64,000 bases of DNA, taken from assembly GCA_014905825.1 (NCBI GenBank), contig JACGCN010000010.1, positions 682,001 through 746,000 on the forward strand, written 5' to 3'. The DNA comes from Lyophyllum atratum. Lineage: Eukaryota > Basidiomycota > Agaricomycetes > Agaricales > Lyophyllaceae. The notes below the pieces were generated by a model that did not search any database, was not told the origin of the DNA, and was given only the letters and a program-made list of their open reading frames with translations. This document shows, in pieces, positions 47,560-58,323 of this stretch (position 1 is the stretch's first letter; each line of letters begins with the position of its first letter). Made by a program: the position numbers and the translations under genes.

Positions 47560-48747
47560 CTAATGCGCGGAAGGCCACCCATGATCTGACTGAGGATCGC
47601 CCCTCCAGTCGCCCGCTGACGACCCCGACTCCCGTTGAGGAGGCTTGACCACATACGCCAATCCCGAGACCGATCTGCTCCTCCTATGCTCCCCGGAGCG
47701 AACCATGACATCAGGAAATTCGCGGGAGGCAGCATGACCGAAGACGGGTACGCTATGCGCTCTTGAGTGATGATTGTCATCGAACGACTCGGGATTCGAC
47801 GGCAAGTTGAAGAACTCGTACGCCGGAAGAAGAGGCGAATCTGCCGTGTGTTGCCCGTCGGCAGAAGGAAGCATAGGGCCGGAGGTCCGGGCAGAGGAGA
47901 TGAGGGAGTATGGGTAATCCGACGAAGTGACGGAGAACTTGCTTCGCGGGTAGCCAGAACTGATATCGAGGACCTTGGTCTCGTGAGGGACCATAGCGCC
48001 AAGAGGAGGAGTCTGCAGTCCAGTTGAGGAGTCTTGGCTTACTTCGCTCGACCACGACGACGCGAATTTCTGCGACCATGGCGGTACGTACAACGCGTCC
48101 TTTGCTGAGTCACGGAAAGACGGCGGCGGTAGCGGTGGCGAAGCGACCTTTGTCCATTTCTTCTCCGGGTCGGTCTTCTTTCTCCTAGAACAGGCAGCGA
48201 AAACTCGACGGTTGACGAAGGCATACACCAGGAGCAACAACACCATGAGTCCTCCCATCACGACGCCAAGGACAGTGAGCTTGCGAGCAGGTGGGGACGA
48301 GTTTTCGGCGGGGCCGTTGGCCGTGGCTTGTGGGACAGAAGGGATAGCAGAGTTCATGGGAGGCTTCGCTTCGGGATCCGCGACCGAAGTAGGAACAAGG
48401 GGACCTGGGCCCTGGTGGTACGTTGGATTCGGAGGAGCCGGCGTTGTCGTGGTGGGCGCGGTCGTCAATGCAGCAGCGACCATCGGAGTGGGATTATGAA
48501 TCGGAGGCGCAACGGGTGGTGCATTACCGGACTCAGCCGCAGCCACCATCCTGAAGACTTCAGCGACTGGAGGAAGATGATAAACGGAATTGTCTGCGGG
48601 GATAGCCTGTCGTGGTTGAAGTCCTTGGGATTCGTTCACGAGAGATGGCCCATAGACTGACTGAGACCGAGCGGGCGATGGCGATACAAAGGTTACGTGA
48701 AGGCATATGAGAAGCACAGTGGCCGGGATGAAACGGCTTGAGAGCAT
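47560..48747 (-). CDS. Single-pass membrane protein with Pro/Thr-rich ectodomain, unknown function
   Basis: An uninterrupted 395-codon frame, unusual in this intron-rich window. ATG at 48747-48745. The first 25-30 residues (MLSSRFIPATVLLICLHVTF...) form a signal peptide. Residues about 30-155 are Pro/Ala/Thr-rich and suited to O-glycosylation. A single transmembrane helix (VLGVVMGGLMVLLLLVYAFV, about 158-178) is followed by a basic stop-transfer stretch (NRR, then SRRKK). The remaining 200 residues are Ser/Pro-rich with no domain. This layout resembles fungal wall sensors and other mid2/Wsc-like or fungal SKG6/AXL2-type membrane proteins, but there is no cysteine-rich WSC domain. It could be a surface sensor or anchor; that is inference from layout only. 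Confidence 0.7.
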   Translation of the reverse strand: MLSSRFIPATVLLICLHVTFVSPSPARSQSVYGPSLVNESQGLQPRQAIPADNSVYHLPPVAEVFRMVAAAESGNAPPVAPPIHNPTPMVAAALTTAPTTTTPAPPNPTYHQGPGPLVPTSVADPEAKPPMNSAIPSVPQATANGPAENSSPPARKLTVLGVVMGGLMVLLLLVYAFVNRRVFAACSRRKKTDPEKKWTKVASPPLPPPSFRDSAKDALYVPPWSQKFASSWSSEVSQDSSTGLQTPPLGAMVPHETKVLDISSGYPRSKFSVTSSDYPYSLISSARTSGPMLPSADGQHTADSPLLPAYEFFNLPSNPESFDDNHHSRAHSVPVFGHAASREFPDVMVRSGEHRRSRSVSGLAYVVKPPQRESGSSAGDWRGDPQSDHGWPSAH

Positions 48748-49235
48748 ACTGGCTTGAGTTCAATGAGTGTGGTGCCGTGTGGGCTTTGAAGTACTTCTGC
48801 GCGTGAACCCGGGGAGGAAGATGGAAGACAGCCACAAGTGACTTAAGGCGTTCATTTTGCGCTACGAAGGTTTATATCGTGAAACTGAGCTGTGGCTGAC
48901 TAGGACTTGTTGGTTGACATCGAGGACCGCCGTCACGACACCAGTACCATTAGAACCAAACGACTGCAATCTGCTACACATCATTGCAAACAATCGCGAG
49001 TCCGAGTCTGGAATGGGTGGGTGCCACTGGGTAGTCACTTTTTCGATTGGGCACTCAAGTAGGATTGATGCCACGGTCTGTAGGCTGTAGGCTTCCATAA
49101 AGCGGTGGAAGGTCTCACCGCACACCAAACCACCTAAATGGAACCGATAGCAACTCATGTGAATGGTCAACTCCCGTCGGCCTGCTTATTTCTTCCAAAA
49201 ATCCTAGAAAGCAATCCGGATAGGGCAGATCCCAA
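48748..49235. other. Intergenic, 3' end of NOP4 and promoter of the membrane protein
   Basis: About 490 bp. A 102-codon minus-strand frame (48862-49170) has no motif and overlaps the likely promoter. Nothing else is supported. Confidence 0.45.
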
Positions 49236-52200
49236 CTAGCTACCGCCTTTCTTTCCTCCCTTCCTCTCCTTTCGTTTCCGACCTATCAGAGATCCAAGGT
49301 TGTTTTTTGGCTCCTTCGGTTCTTCCGTCTTCACAACTTTGGGTTTATCTTCAACCACCCGTCGCTTCTTGGGAGGCCGCTCCTCGGTCTTCTTCAACTC
49401 CTCTTTTGGTTTCTTTTCGTCGGACTTGAATGAAAACAAAGATCAGAAAGAGAAGCATAAGGGAGGTACACGGGACTCACTGGACCCTTCTGCTGTGCCG
49501 CGTTCCGTCGCTGGACAACCTGAACATTCTCAATCGAAAACTCGACGATCAGTGTCCCCTTGCTCTTCTTCACTCCACCCTTCTCAAGCTCCTCCTTCAG
49601 CCTAGTCAACCTCGCATCGTCCCTAGGTTCCTTCGCAGTCTCCTGCTTGACAAGATCCTTCAATTCATCCTTCCACCACTCCTCGAACAACGGGCCCGCA
49701 GCCGGGTTATTATTCGCCCACCGCAGCACCCGCAACGCGTCCGCATGCGAGTTCATCTCCACAAACCCATACCCCTTGCTCCGGCCCTTGCCCGTCACAG
49801 GATCCACACGCTCCATCTGCCGCACAATCTTCGCCTGCTTTACCCCCGTCCCGCGGCCAGCCAGCCACTTCTTCTTACTCTTCTTCTCCGTGCCATCCTC
49901 GTCCTTGGTCTCCGCCGGCTTCTGCTCTGCTTCCTCTGGTGGGATGTCTGCAAGCTCGTCAGCGGTCAGGGCGGTGCGTTCGCCTTTCTTCACTTCGGAC
50001 TGGAACGCCCGCACAGCGTGGGTAGCTAGCCGTTTAATCAGGCGCTCGGTGACGAAAATGGGGATCTGCCGGACGCTAAGACGTGTCTTTGATATGAAGA
50101 GGGACGGGTTAGATTTGAGCAGAGCTCGACGCGCGTTGAAAGAACCTGTCCGTCGTTCAATTTCTGCTGTTGTTAGTGTCTCGGCGGCAGGCGTATTTGG
50201 TAGAATGACTGTTGGAGTAAGAACGTTAGCGTTGAAGTACGGTGGGCAGGAATCAGGAGGACTGACCTCCTTCTCTGAGAAGATACATGTTGCGCTTGTC
50301 AGCTTTCTCCCGGACCTTCTCACCGGCCTCCTTCAACTTCGCAGCGTCGTCCCTGGTGACCGCACGCACGACATCGAGTGTCCGGCCGTGCAGGACAAGG
50401 CTCTGCGCTAATGAGGAGGACGGGTCTGGCGTGAGTATAGACGGCAGCGTGAAGGGGTTCTTCTTCGTTGGCTAAAAATCGATGTATAAGAATAAGCAGG
50501 TTATTGGGCGAGTAATACATACTGCTGCAACACCCGTCGTCTCCATTCGTAGCATATCACTCTGAGCCACAGCTTTATCTGCGTCTTCCACATTCCAGAA
50601 GCACGCGAAGCCAGTTCCACGCGAACGTCCAGTTGCAGGATCAATCGTTATGCGCGCATAGCGAAGTGGGCCGAAAGTACGGAATCTACACGCAGATCGT
50701 TGGTATAAGACCGGAATATAGAGGCAGGACAACGTACAATGTTCGGAGTTCATCTTCAGTGGCTGTAAATGGCACATTTCGGACGAAAAGCGTGGTGCCT
50801 GTTTCTGGAGGTGGAAGAGTAGGCTTTACAGGCTCTTCCTTATCGTCATCGTCTTCATTGTCTTCATCACTGCCGTCATCATCATCCCCTCTATGAACCC
50901 CTAGAGCACCTTCCTCGTCACTCTCGTCGCTGTCTTCGTCGCTACCCTCATCGCTTCCTTCAGAGCCCGAGGCATCCGCCATCTCTACATCTCCATTCTC
51001 TTCCTCCATCTTCGCCTTCTCCTCTTTCCATTTCTCCTTGCTCAACGCCCAGTCGACCGCAATCACCCGCTCCGTAGCCCTTTTGTCATCAACAACCGGC
51101 TCGACCTCACCCTCACCCTCCTCCTCGCCAGCTTCTCCTCCAGCAGCAGCAGCCTTCTTCAGCTTCTTCTCCTCCCGCAGCTGCTTTTTCCTCTTTTGCT
51201 TATCCAACACAAGCGCATCCGCAGTCCCCGCTCGGAAAACAATCCCATTGCACCCCTCGATCGCCTTCTCCGCATCTTTCTTGCTCAACATCCAAACAAA
51301 CGCGAACCCCTTCGTCCGCACCCGCTTTACAACGGTCGACGTCTCGCCCTCCTCAGTCTCCTCCTTCTCGGCCTCCTGCTTGTCCGCCGTTGGTATGTGT
51401 ATTGAGTGTATGGGCCCGTAGGGCAAGAACGCGGCACGCAGGTCCTGCTCTGTAGCGTTGAAGGGTAGATTTCGAACGATGAGCCGGCTTCCGTGGTTTG
51501 GTGCTGCAGCTTTTGAGGCCTCGGTATCAGGCGCCGGTGCAGTCTTTGTGAAAGGTTTTGAGAGAGTATCTAGGCGCTTTTTGAGGGTAACGGAGAGGAG
51601 ACAGCCTTTGAAGACGTGTGCGTGGAGTTTGGTGACGGCCTCTGTGGCCGCAGCGGCGGTTTTGAACAGGACATGGGCTACAATCGGTTTGTTAGAGGAG
51701 AATATGGGATTATGCAAGTTGGTGGGCGTACCTGTAGTGGCATCGTCGCCGCTGGTGGTTTTTACGGGCCAGTCAACCTTGTCTGCACCATCATATTTGC
51801 GGATCTTCTTCCATAAGACTCCAGAGTCGATTGAGGGGGGTAGGCCTGATACGACAATGGTACGGATAGCTAGTGGGTCGTGCGGTAGTCGAGGCTGTTG
51901 TGGTCGTGGAGGCGGCCTGGGTTTCGACTCCTTCTTTATCGTCTCGCTTTTTTCTCCCTTTTCCTTCGGCTAGGCACGCTGTTTAACTTCACCTTGACCA
52001 GGAGAAAATGGCGGTGAACATACCTTGTTCTCGGCCCATTGGACGCGTAGATTTCTGCCGACTAGATTCAGCCCCTCCGTGGTGATCGTGTCGTATGCAC
52101 TTTGGGCATCTTCCTTGATCGCGAACGAGACGTATCCAACACCTTTTGATACACCAGTACCAGGCTCTAGAACCACGAAAGCAGAACGGACGGGTGCGAT

Positions 52201-52397
52201 ATCTGAAAAGAGTGTTTGGAGATCCACCGAGGTTGCGGTATACGGAAGATTAGATACAAAAAGTGTTGACCTGCAAAATAAATCATGTTTATGAGTATGG
52301 TGAGTACTAGATAACTTTGGTCTTTGGCTTACCCATGAGCCGTGATATTTTCTTCCGCCCCTTCGCGGTCCTTCCGTTTCCCTAGCGTAGAAGACAT
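49236..52397 (-). CDS. NOP4: Nucleolar RNA-binding protein Nop4/RBM28, five RRMs
   Basis: Factor for 60S ribosomal subunit assembly and 27S pre-rRNA processing in the nucleolus. Exons on the complement are 52333..52397, 52024..52270, 51732..51969, 50738..51677, 50523..50685, 50267..50471, 49481..50208 and 49236..49424, giving 924 aa with all phases closed. The RRMs begin at STLFVSNLPYTATSVDL, RTIVVSGLPPSIDSGVL, SRLIVRNLPFNATEQDL, TTLFVRNVPFTATEDEL (RNP1 RGTGFACF) and TRLSVRQIPIFVTERLI (RNP1 SKGYGFVEM). A long Asp/Glu/Ser acidic stretch precedes RRM4, and Lys-rich segments, including a KKxxK-type tail, fit nucleolar targeting. It shares a 237 bp divergent promoter region with the Tlg1 gene. 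Confidence 0.93.
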
Positions 52398-52634
52398 GGT
52401 TTAACCAGAGACTTTAGCTGGACGTCAGGGACTTGAGGTCAAAACTTTTCCGAGCGCCATTGGTTGTCCGTGGTTGTTCCTGACGCAGATGACAAACAAA
52501 CACGATCGCCGAGAGTGACCCGTGACAGAATTCCCTTAGCGTCCGATTCAGTCTTTCTCCAAACTGTCGGCCTTGCACACGCCCTGGCTGCACAACGACC
52601 AACTAACGTAACCTGACAGGAGAAGCAGGCAAAA
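52398..52634. promoter_or_regulatory. Shared divergent promoter region of NOP4 and TLG1
   Basis: Only 237 bp separate the two start codons on opposite strands. Both promoters and 5' UTRs must fit here. No TATA box is evident. Confidence 0.55.
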
Positions 52635-53646
52635 ATGTCAACCGACCCATACCATGCAGTCGAACATGAAGTTCAGACAACGTTACAGACTGCTGCGCAG
52701 CTACGGTCCTCATACTTTCGTATACGAAGTACCGCGCGGGACGACAGCGAAGAACTGAGGTGGGCTGCAAACGAGGTGTGTTGATCTATTTTTAATGCTG
52801 TTCCAACTAATCAACATTCCGTACAGCTGAGGGCAACGCTTGCCACACTCGAAGCCGACCTAGAGGACCTGGATGAGAGTGTCAAGTGCGTGTCATATAA
52901 CGACCTCAGTTACGATTTCGTTATAGCTAACGCCCGTCACAGAATGGTAGAATCTACGGATGCACGGATGTTCGGTCTCGATCATGCGGAAGTGCAGCGG
53001 CGGCGGCGCTATGTAGGCGACGTGCGCAAAGAGATCCAGGTGCGCTTGTCACCGACGTCGAGCTGTAGCACCCTTAACGGAACCTTATATGTAAGCTCAG
53101 AGCATGAGAGCCGAGTTGTCCGGTGGCTCTGCGCAAATGCCTCGACCGACGGCGCCCAGCGCGGCTCCTAGGAACGGGTTGGCATCACCGCGCCCTGAAC
53201 GAGAATTAGGAGAAGGAGAAGACCATCAGGGGGCATGGGCACGAGAGGAGCAGCAGGTGAGATTGGTGTTCGGTGTTTCATGAACATGATATCAACGTTG
53301 TCGCCTGGCAGTTGATCATGCAGGAACAAGACCGAACGATGGATACAATAGCAGGCACATTGCACACGCTTGCGCAGCAGGCTGGCCTTATGGGTCAGGA
53401 GATTGTCGAACATAATGAGTATGCATACCTCCTAAACATCCTCATTTTCCCCACAAGCCTCACACGTCGTCTAGGCTTCTCGACGATCTAGAACGAGGTG
53501 TCGACACCACAGATTCCAAGCTGAACAACGCCATGCATCGGATGCGGAAGTTCATGCGGCAGTCCGAGGAGAAAGGCAGCGGGTGGTGTATTATTATCCT
53601 CATCATTATCCTGATGGTAATCCTCCTCGCGGTCATCCTTCTATAG
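52635..53646 (+). CDS. TLG1: Syntaxin-6-like Qc-SNARE (Tlg1 family)
   Basis: t-SNARE for vesicle fusion at the trans-Golgi and endosomes. The model is join(52635..52775,52827..52885,52943..53039,53101..53256,53312..53418,53475..53646), 243 aa. The N-terminal helical bundle begins DPYHAVEHEVQTTLQ, as in syntaxin 6, followed by LRATLATLEADLEDLDESVK and FGLDHAEVQRRRRYV. A Pro/Ala/Glu-rich linker leads to the SNARE helix (QDRTMDTIAGTLHTL, AGLMGQEIVEHNELLDDLE), which carries the central-layer glutamine. The protein ends with a membrane anchor WCIIILIIILMVILLAVILL and almost no lumenal tail. Introns are short and in phase. Confidence 0.94.
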
Positions 53647-53925
53647 AGATCCAGCTTTGGTTTATTTTATTGTCTTATGTACTACTGGCCAGCGCCAGGT
53701 GGATCTGTACTTATGCTACAGTGTTCAATAGTTTATAGCGGGTTAATCGACATTTGTACAAATTAAGCAACCCAGAATGATACGAGGGGAACGAGATGAG
53801 CTGGTAATGTAGAGTGCGATAGGAAAGGAGATATGCACAGAATCGAAGTCAGACAAAATTGAGAAGCGGCATGCTTGGGCACCAAGAAACACACATGCAA
53901 TAGTTTGTCGCATCATTCCAAAACC

Positions 53926-56900
53926 TTACGCATTTGGGTCTTTCCATCCACCAGCAGTAGCTTCGCGTAACAGTATAGTCGCATGTGGGTCTTCCTCCGG
54001 GTCAATGCCCTCCTTCGCCGCAGTGTCGTTAAAGTCTTGTATAAAGCTGGTGGGGTCCGTCATCCCGTCCTCCTCTTCCCATGTGCAGTCCTTGATCGTA
54101 TATCTATGACAGACAAAGACAACGAGACTCAAGCGTCAGTCCTGCAAGAGTGGGGAAAGATGGTCAACACGCGACTTGCCCGTCCCATTTAACAAGCCAA
54201 ATATACCTCCGACCAGTCCCGCTTTGCACCTTTGTCGAACGGCCGACGATACCTGTCATGAAGAACTCGTCTGCGAGTTTCTCCTCCTGGCCACAATCCG
54301 GGCGCGAGCAGACAATGTTATCCTTGATCGCGACCAGGGGATCTGAGCAGATGTAAAAAAAGTGAGTTACAAGCCTTATCCTGGGAACTTGAAACACGAA
54401 CTTGCACTATGAAACCATTGATCAGCCACATAATCACGACAGAGATAGGCAAAATAAAGACTAACCCGCCGCTTGAGCAAGGAGGACATGTGAAAAGCTC
54501 CCCGTTCTTGATCCTGACGTCCGCTAAGTCATTGACTCCGACGCACCCGTAATGATACCACAGGAAACAACTATCCCATAAACGCATATAAGAACCATGA
54601 AAATCGCGTCACAATTACAAGGGAGTACTCACACATCACATTCAACAAACTATACCGCACCACATCCGTAGTCAGTTAGGTGTCCGAATGAACAAATATC
54701 ACGAACCACGCACCTGCTTATTGAACTTCTTATCCCCTGTCTTATTCTTCTCAGGCCACTTGCACCCAGGTGGGGGCGGCGCTCTGAGCTTCAATTTCGC
54801 CGCAACTCCCGTCGACGACGTCGATGCTGACGTCCCAGCCTTCTCCTTCTTGACGCGACCGCCTGTCTCCTTCTCCTTCTCGTCCTTTCCCTTTCCACCC
54901 GAACTCGACGAAGCCACACTCTTCCTCGCGCGCTTGTTAGCAACCGGCGTATCTAAATCGACTTTATCCTTATTCTCCACTTTCTCCCTCGCGCGCTTCA
55001 ACGGCGGCTCCATCTCCTCCAACGACGACGCCTTGCGCTTCTTCACCCGTGTAACAGCCGCGCTCTGCCCTTTCTTCTGCGTTAGATTCAAAAGCTTCTT
55101 CTTCAAATCTACGAACGGCGGCGCTTCTCCAGGTCCCTTCGAGTTCGCGCCCACAGAAGTGGTCGATCGGGACTCGGGTTTGACCTGCGACTTTGACTTT
55201 TTCTTCACTGGGATGATGCGTACGTCGGAGTCGGAACCGGGACCGGAGTCGGAATCAGCCGAGAGGTCGGAGAGCGGGGATAAGGAGCGGGAGGATATGT
55301 AAATCGGGGATGAGGTGATGGTAATCGGTTGAGGGCATGCCGATTTGGTGGAGATGGGGCGGGGTTTCGGTCGTGTGGGGACAGTTTTCGGGGTGGGGAC
55401 GGAGACTTGCATGAACTTTGTGGGCGATGGCTTCTTAATGGTCGTGAGCGACGGCTTTTTGATTGAGGTAACAGTGACAGCAGTCTCCTCTTTCGAAGAG
55501 GAGGCGGCTGAGACAGGTTTAGGGGTTTTAGTAGCCATGATGACAGGTGAAGCCACAAGCCGCCGCCGTTTCGTTATAGGGGATGGTATAGGTGTGGACG
55601 TATTCGATGACAACTCCACGGGCAGTGAAGGCGGTGAGTTCGATCGAGAGTCCAGATCCGGGAGGAACAGCGGCGGGGGCGGGGAATGCATGTCTGGCTC
55701 TGGCTCAGGCAGAACTTCCTCGAGATTGTCGAATGTCTCTGTGACCATGCGCATAACCGACAGCTCGGAATCGTTTTCTGAGTTCGGATTTACCTCGCCT
55801 ACATGCGGAGGCGGTGGCGGGGATGGGCTGGCTTCCTGAGGCGCTGGAGCAGGTGTATCGCGTGCTGGACTTGATATTGGTGCCGCAGCTACTGATGTCT
55901 CGAGGACCGGGCTGGATATCGATGCAACGCGTCCCAAGAGGTCTGCCGATGTGCTGAGCGCTGGGCTGGATATCGACGCAGCACGCGTCAGGCTTTCAAC
56001 GGGTGTCGCAGGCGCTGGGCAAGAAATCGACGCTTCTGGCGGAGGGCTGGACACTATGACTGGCTCCCTGCGCAACGGGGTGAAGATGATGCTTTCAGAA
56101 TCCCGTTTCTTAGCAGTCTTCAGATGAGCATGAGCGGAAGGCGGCGATGGGGACGGTGAGCTCTCTGGTGAAGGTAGCGGGGAGACGGAAGGACGAGGAT
56201 GAAATGGGACCAGTGGCGGTGGGGGCGAGGAGGAGGGTGCTGGGCCAGCATGGGCGTCGCCTAGGGTACGTTGGCGAAGCGATGCGACAGTCCCGTCTAA
56301 CGAATCCCGCCGTCCTTCAAGAACGCTGTACTGCTTTGCAACAGAGGGCGAGGAGATAGGTCGAAATACGGCAGTGTCGCAGTCATGATCTGTGGGAGGA
56401 GGGTGATAAGCTAGATTATGGAGCACAGGCATCGGGGAGCGACCTACCACGGTCCGAATCAGGATCATCGGGTGCTATGAACGAATTAGAGTGTTATTGG
56501 GGTCCATATGAAGCGTAGAAAATAAGTATTTACCCCCTTCAGACCAGTCGGCCACCGACAAGCTTCCCGAAGGTATCGGCGAGGAATCGAAATGAGACCT
56601 CATCCTCACAACCTTCCCAAAGCTGGACATCTCCGGCTCACTATCAGGCATAGTATCGCTCAAAGCGACTTCGAGGGCTTCCATCTCCACATCATCGTCT
56701 TCCAAACTCGCCGCGACTTTAATGCGCTTTCGCTTCAATCTTGGGCTGACACTTGCCACGTCCACATCGCCGGCCAACTTGGTCTCGGAGCAGCTGACAT
56801 CTTCCACTATTCAAAGTATCTGATCAAAAACGCGAAACGCATCGAGAAGTGTAGAACCGTACCAAGTGTCTGTGCATCTGAGGAATTTGCTATGCTCGGG

Positions 56901-58146
56901 TGGAGCAGGTCGGCGGTCGGCGAGTTCGGGACTGTTGAGGTTGTCAGTTATGAAGATAGAAGTTATACCGAGGCAGCTTACCTCTGTCCGAGAGAAATTG
57001 TCGGGGTGGTTCTGGGGTCTGTGGTGTTCTCGAGATACCAACACTAGGCCGAACGGCACTCGCTGCCATTGAGTCCATCAGGGGGCTTTCCGGCTCAAGA
57101 ATTTGAGGATCGTTGGCAGCGTCCACATAAGCGGGGCGAATGGGGCTGTTGCCCACGTCGTTCATCGTCGTAACCTCGGGTCGCGGGGTTGTTGGTGTAG
57201 GCGTCTTAGGATCATTCCACGCGTCCACGTACATGTAACGAAGGGGACTAGTAGCACGCTGGACAAGTACGGGAGGGACAACTTGTGGTGCGGGGGTGCG
57301 TGGCCCTGGAGTTTGGGTATCAATGGCCATGTCCACATCTGCTTGACGAGACGCTGCCTCTGCATTAGGAACAGGGTGGTCTATAGCTGGAAGGGTAGAG
57401 TCACTTCCTGCTGACGAAGGTATTCAAGAGGCTTACTCACCAACCGCTTGTGGGTCTTTTGCACGCTCCAATAGCTCCTCCACGCCGAATGTGATACAGT
57501 CCAAACGATTCTGGTCCAACTTCAAGTTGTCGGCGTCTTGATCAAACCTCTTCCCAATGATTTTCTCCAGTTTCTCCATTCGGTCACCAAGCGCTCTAGT
57601 TGCCGTCTGCTGCATCAAAAATGACTTTTGCATGGCCTCCACGACCTGCTTCGTCTGGCTCTGTGTCACGTCTTTCATCTCGGTCATATGGCTAGCAAGC
57701 TTGTCGACGGAACCCTCAATTCTGTCAATCCTGGTAGACGTAGATTGCTGATGAGTCGCTAATAGAGGTACGAGGGCGGTCATGATCCTGTCCAAGACGA
57801 AATCGGTGGTCGGAGGGGTAGGCCGTGTTGGAATGGCAACATGATGGGACGGCAGAGGTGCTTGAGGGTGAGGCTGGGTTGACACTCGCGAAGAGCTGGC
57901 CTGCTGATTCATTTGAGTAGTTGGGAAGAGAGGCGGAGGTGCAGTGATCTGGGAATATTCGATAGTCAGTGCTCGCCCAAGTTCTGGCGGTGCTCGACTA
58001 GAGGCGTTTACGGGCCATGAGTTTCCATAATTGAGCGGGATCGTGGTCGATGTTGGCTGTGGTTGAGACACTGGGCGTGCAGGTACCCTAGCAAGATCGA
58101 GCTGGGTGTTGAGGTTCAACATCCTGTTTCTTCTACTCCCGGACAT
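53926..58146 (-). CDS. PHD-like zinc finger and chromodomain protein with long disordered region
   Basis: Likely nuclear chromatin reader. ATG at 58146, stop at 53928-53926. The first exon (57441..58146) has a Pro/Ser/Thr-rich start then a coiled coil (about residues 140-235; MEKLEKIIGKRFDQDADN). Exon 56982..57386 contains two YVDA-N/W-NDP repeats. A long Ser/Pro/Lys-rich region follows (about 54715-56400) with SRSLSPLSDLSADS and several KKRK-type nuclear signals. The C-terminus has FVECDVCFLWYHYGCVGV and FTCPPC, the second half of a PHD finger, then VCSRPDC, then a chromodomain-like fold: FMTGIVGRSTK, RRYIWLVKWDG, YTIKDCTWEEEDGM and FIQDFN. The chromodomain is assembled across an intron with a GC donor (54104-54179). 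Total length is about 1,200 aa; some middle introns were not fixed to the base. Confidence 0.78.
54104..54179 (-). other. GC-AG intron inside the chromodomain
   Basis: On the minus strand the exon ends ...GG and the intron begins gcaagt, the classic GC-donor consensus, ending catag. Splicing joins LVKWDG to YTIKDCTWEE in phase, restoring a contiguous chromodomain. No GT donor nearby keeps frame. Confidence 0.8.
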
Positions 58147-58323
58147 GGTACACGAGGGGTGTGCACCGCCAACGAATGGACGCAGGGTCGTTGAGCGGTG
58201 GTGAATAAAAGGTAGGGAAGTTGTGGCCAGGCGACCCTGAGATTGGTCAAAGCATGCCAAAACAACGCGTCGACAGCCACAAATGCCGCAGCGGCCCGGA
58301 TATCCCCGCTCTTTGCACCAACC
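58147..58323. promoter_or_regulatory. Divergent promoter region, PHD-chromodomain gene / FMO
   Basis: The two start codons on opposite strands are 177 bp apart. Promoters and leaders of both genes must overlap here. Confidence 0.5.

Noticed and set aside
49560..50411. 283-codon plus-strand open frame
   Set aside because: It is the antisense shadow of NOP4 exons; the minus strand carries RRM motifs and consistent splicing, the plus strand only Ser/Arg-rich noise.
55345..55839. 164-codon plus-strand Gly-rich frame
   Set aside because: Antisense to the disordered region of the PHD-chromodomain gene; glycine richness mirrors proline codons on the other strand.
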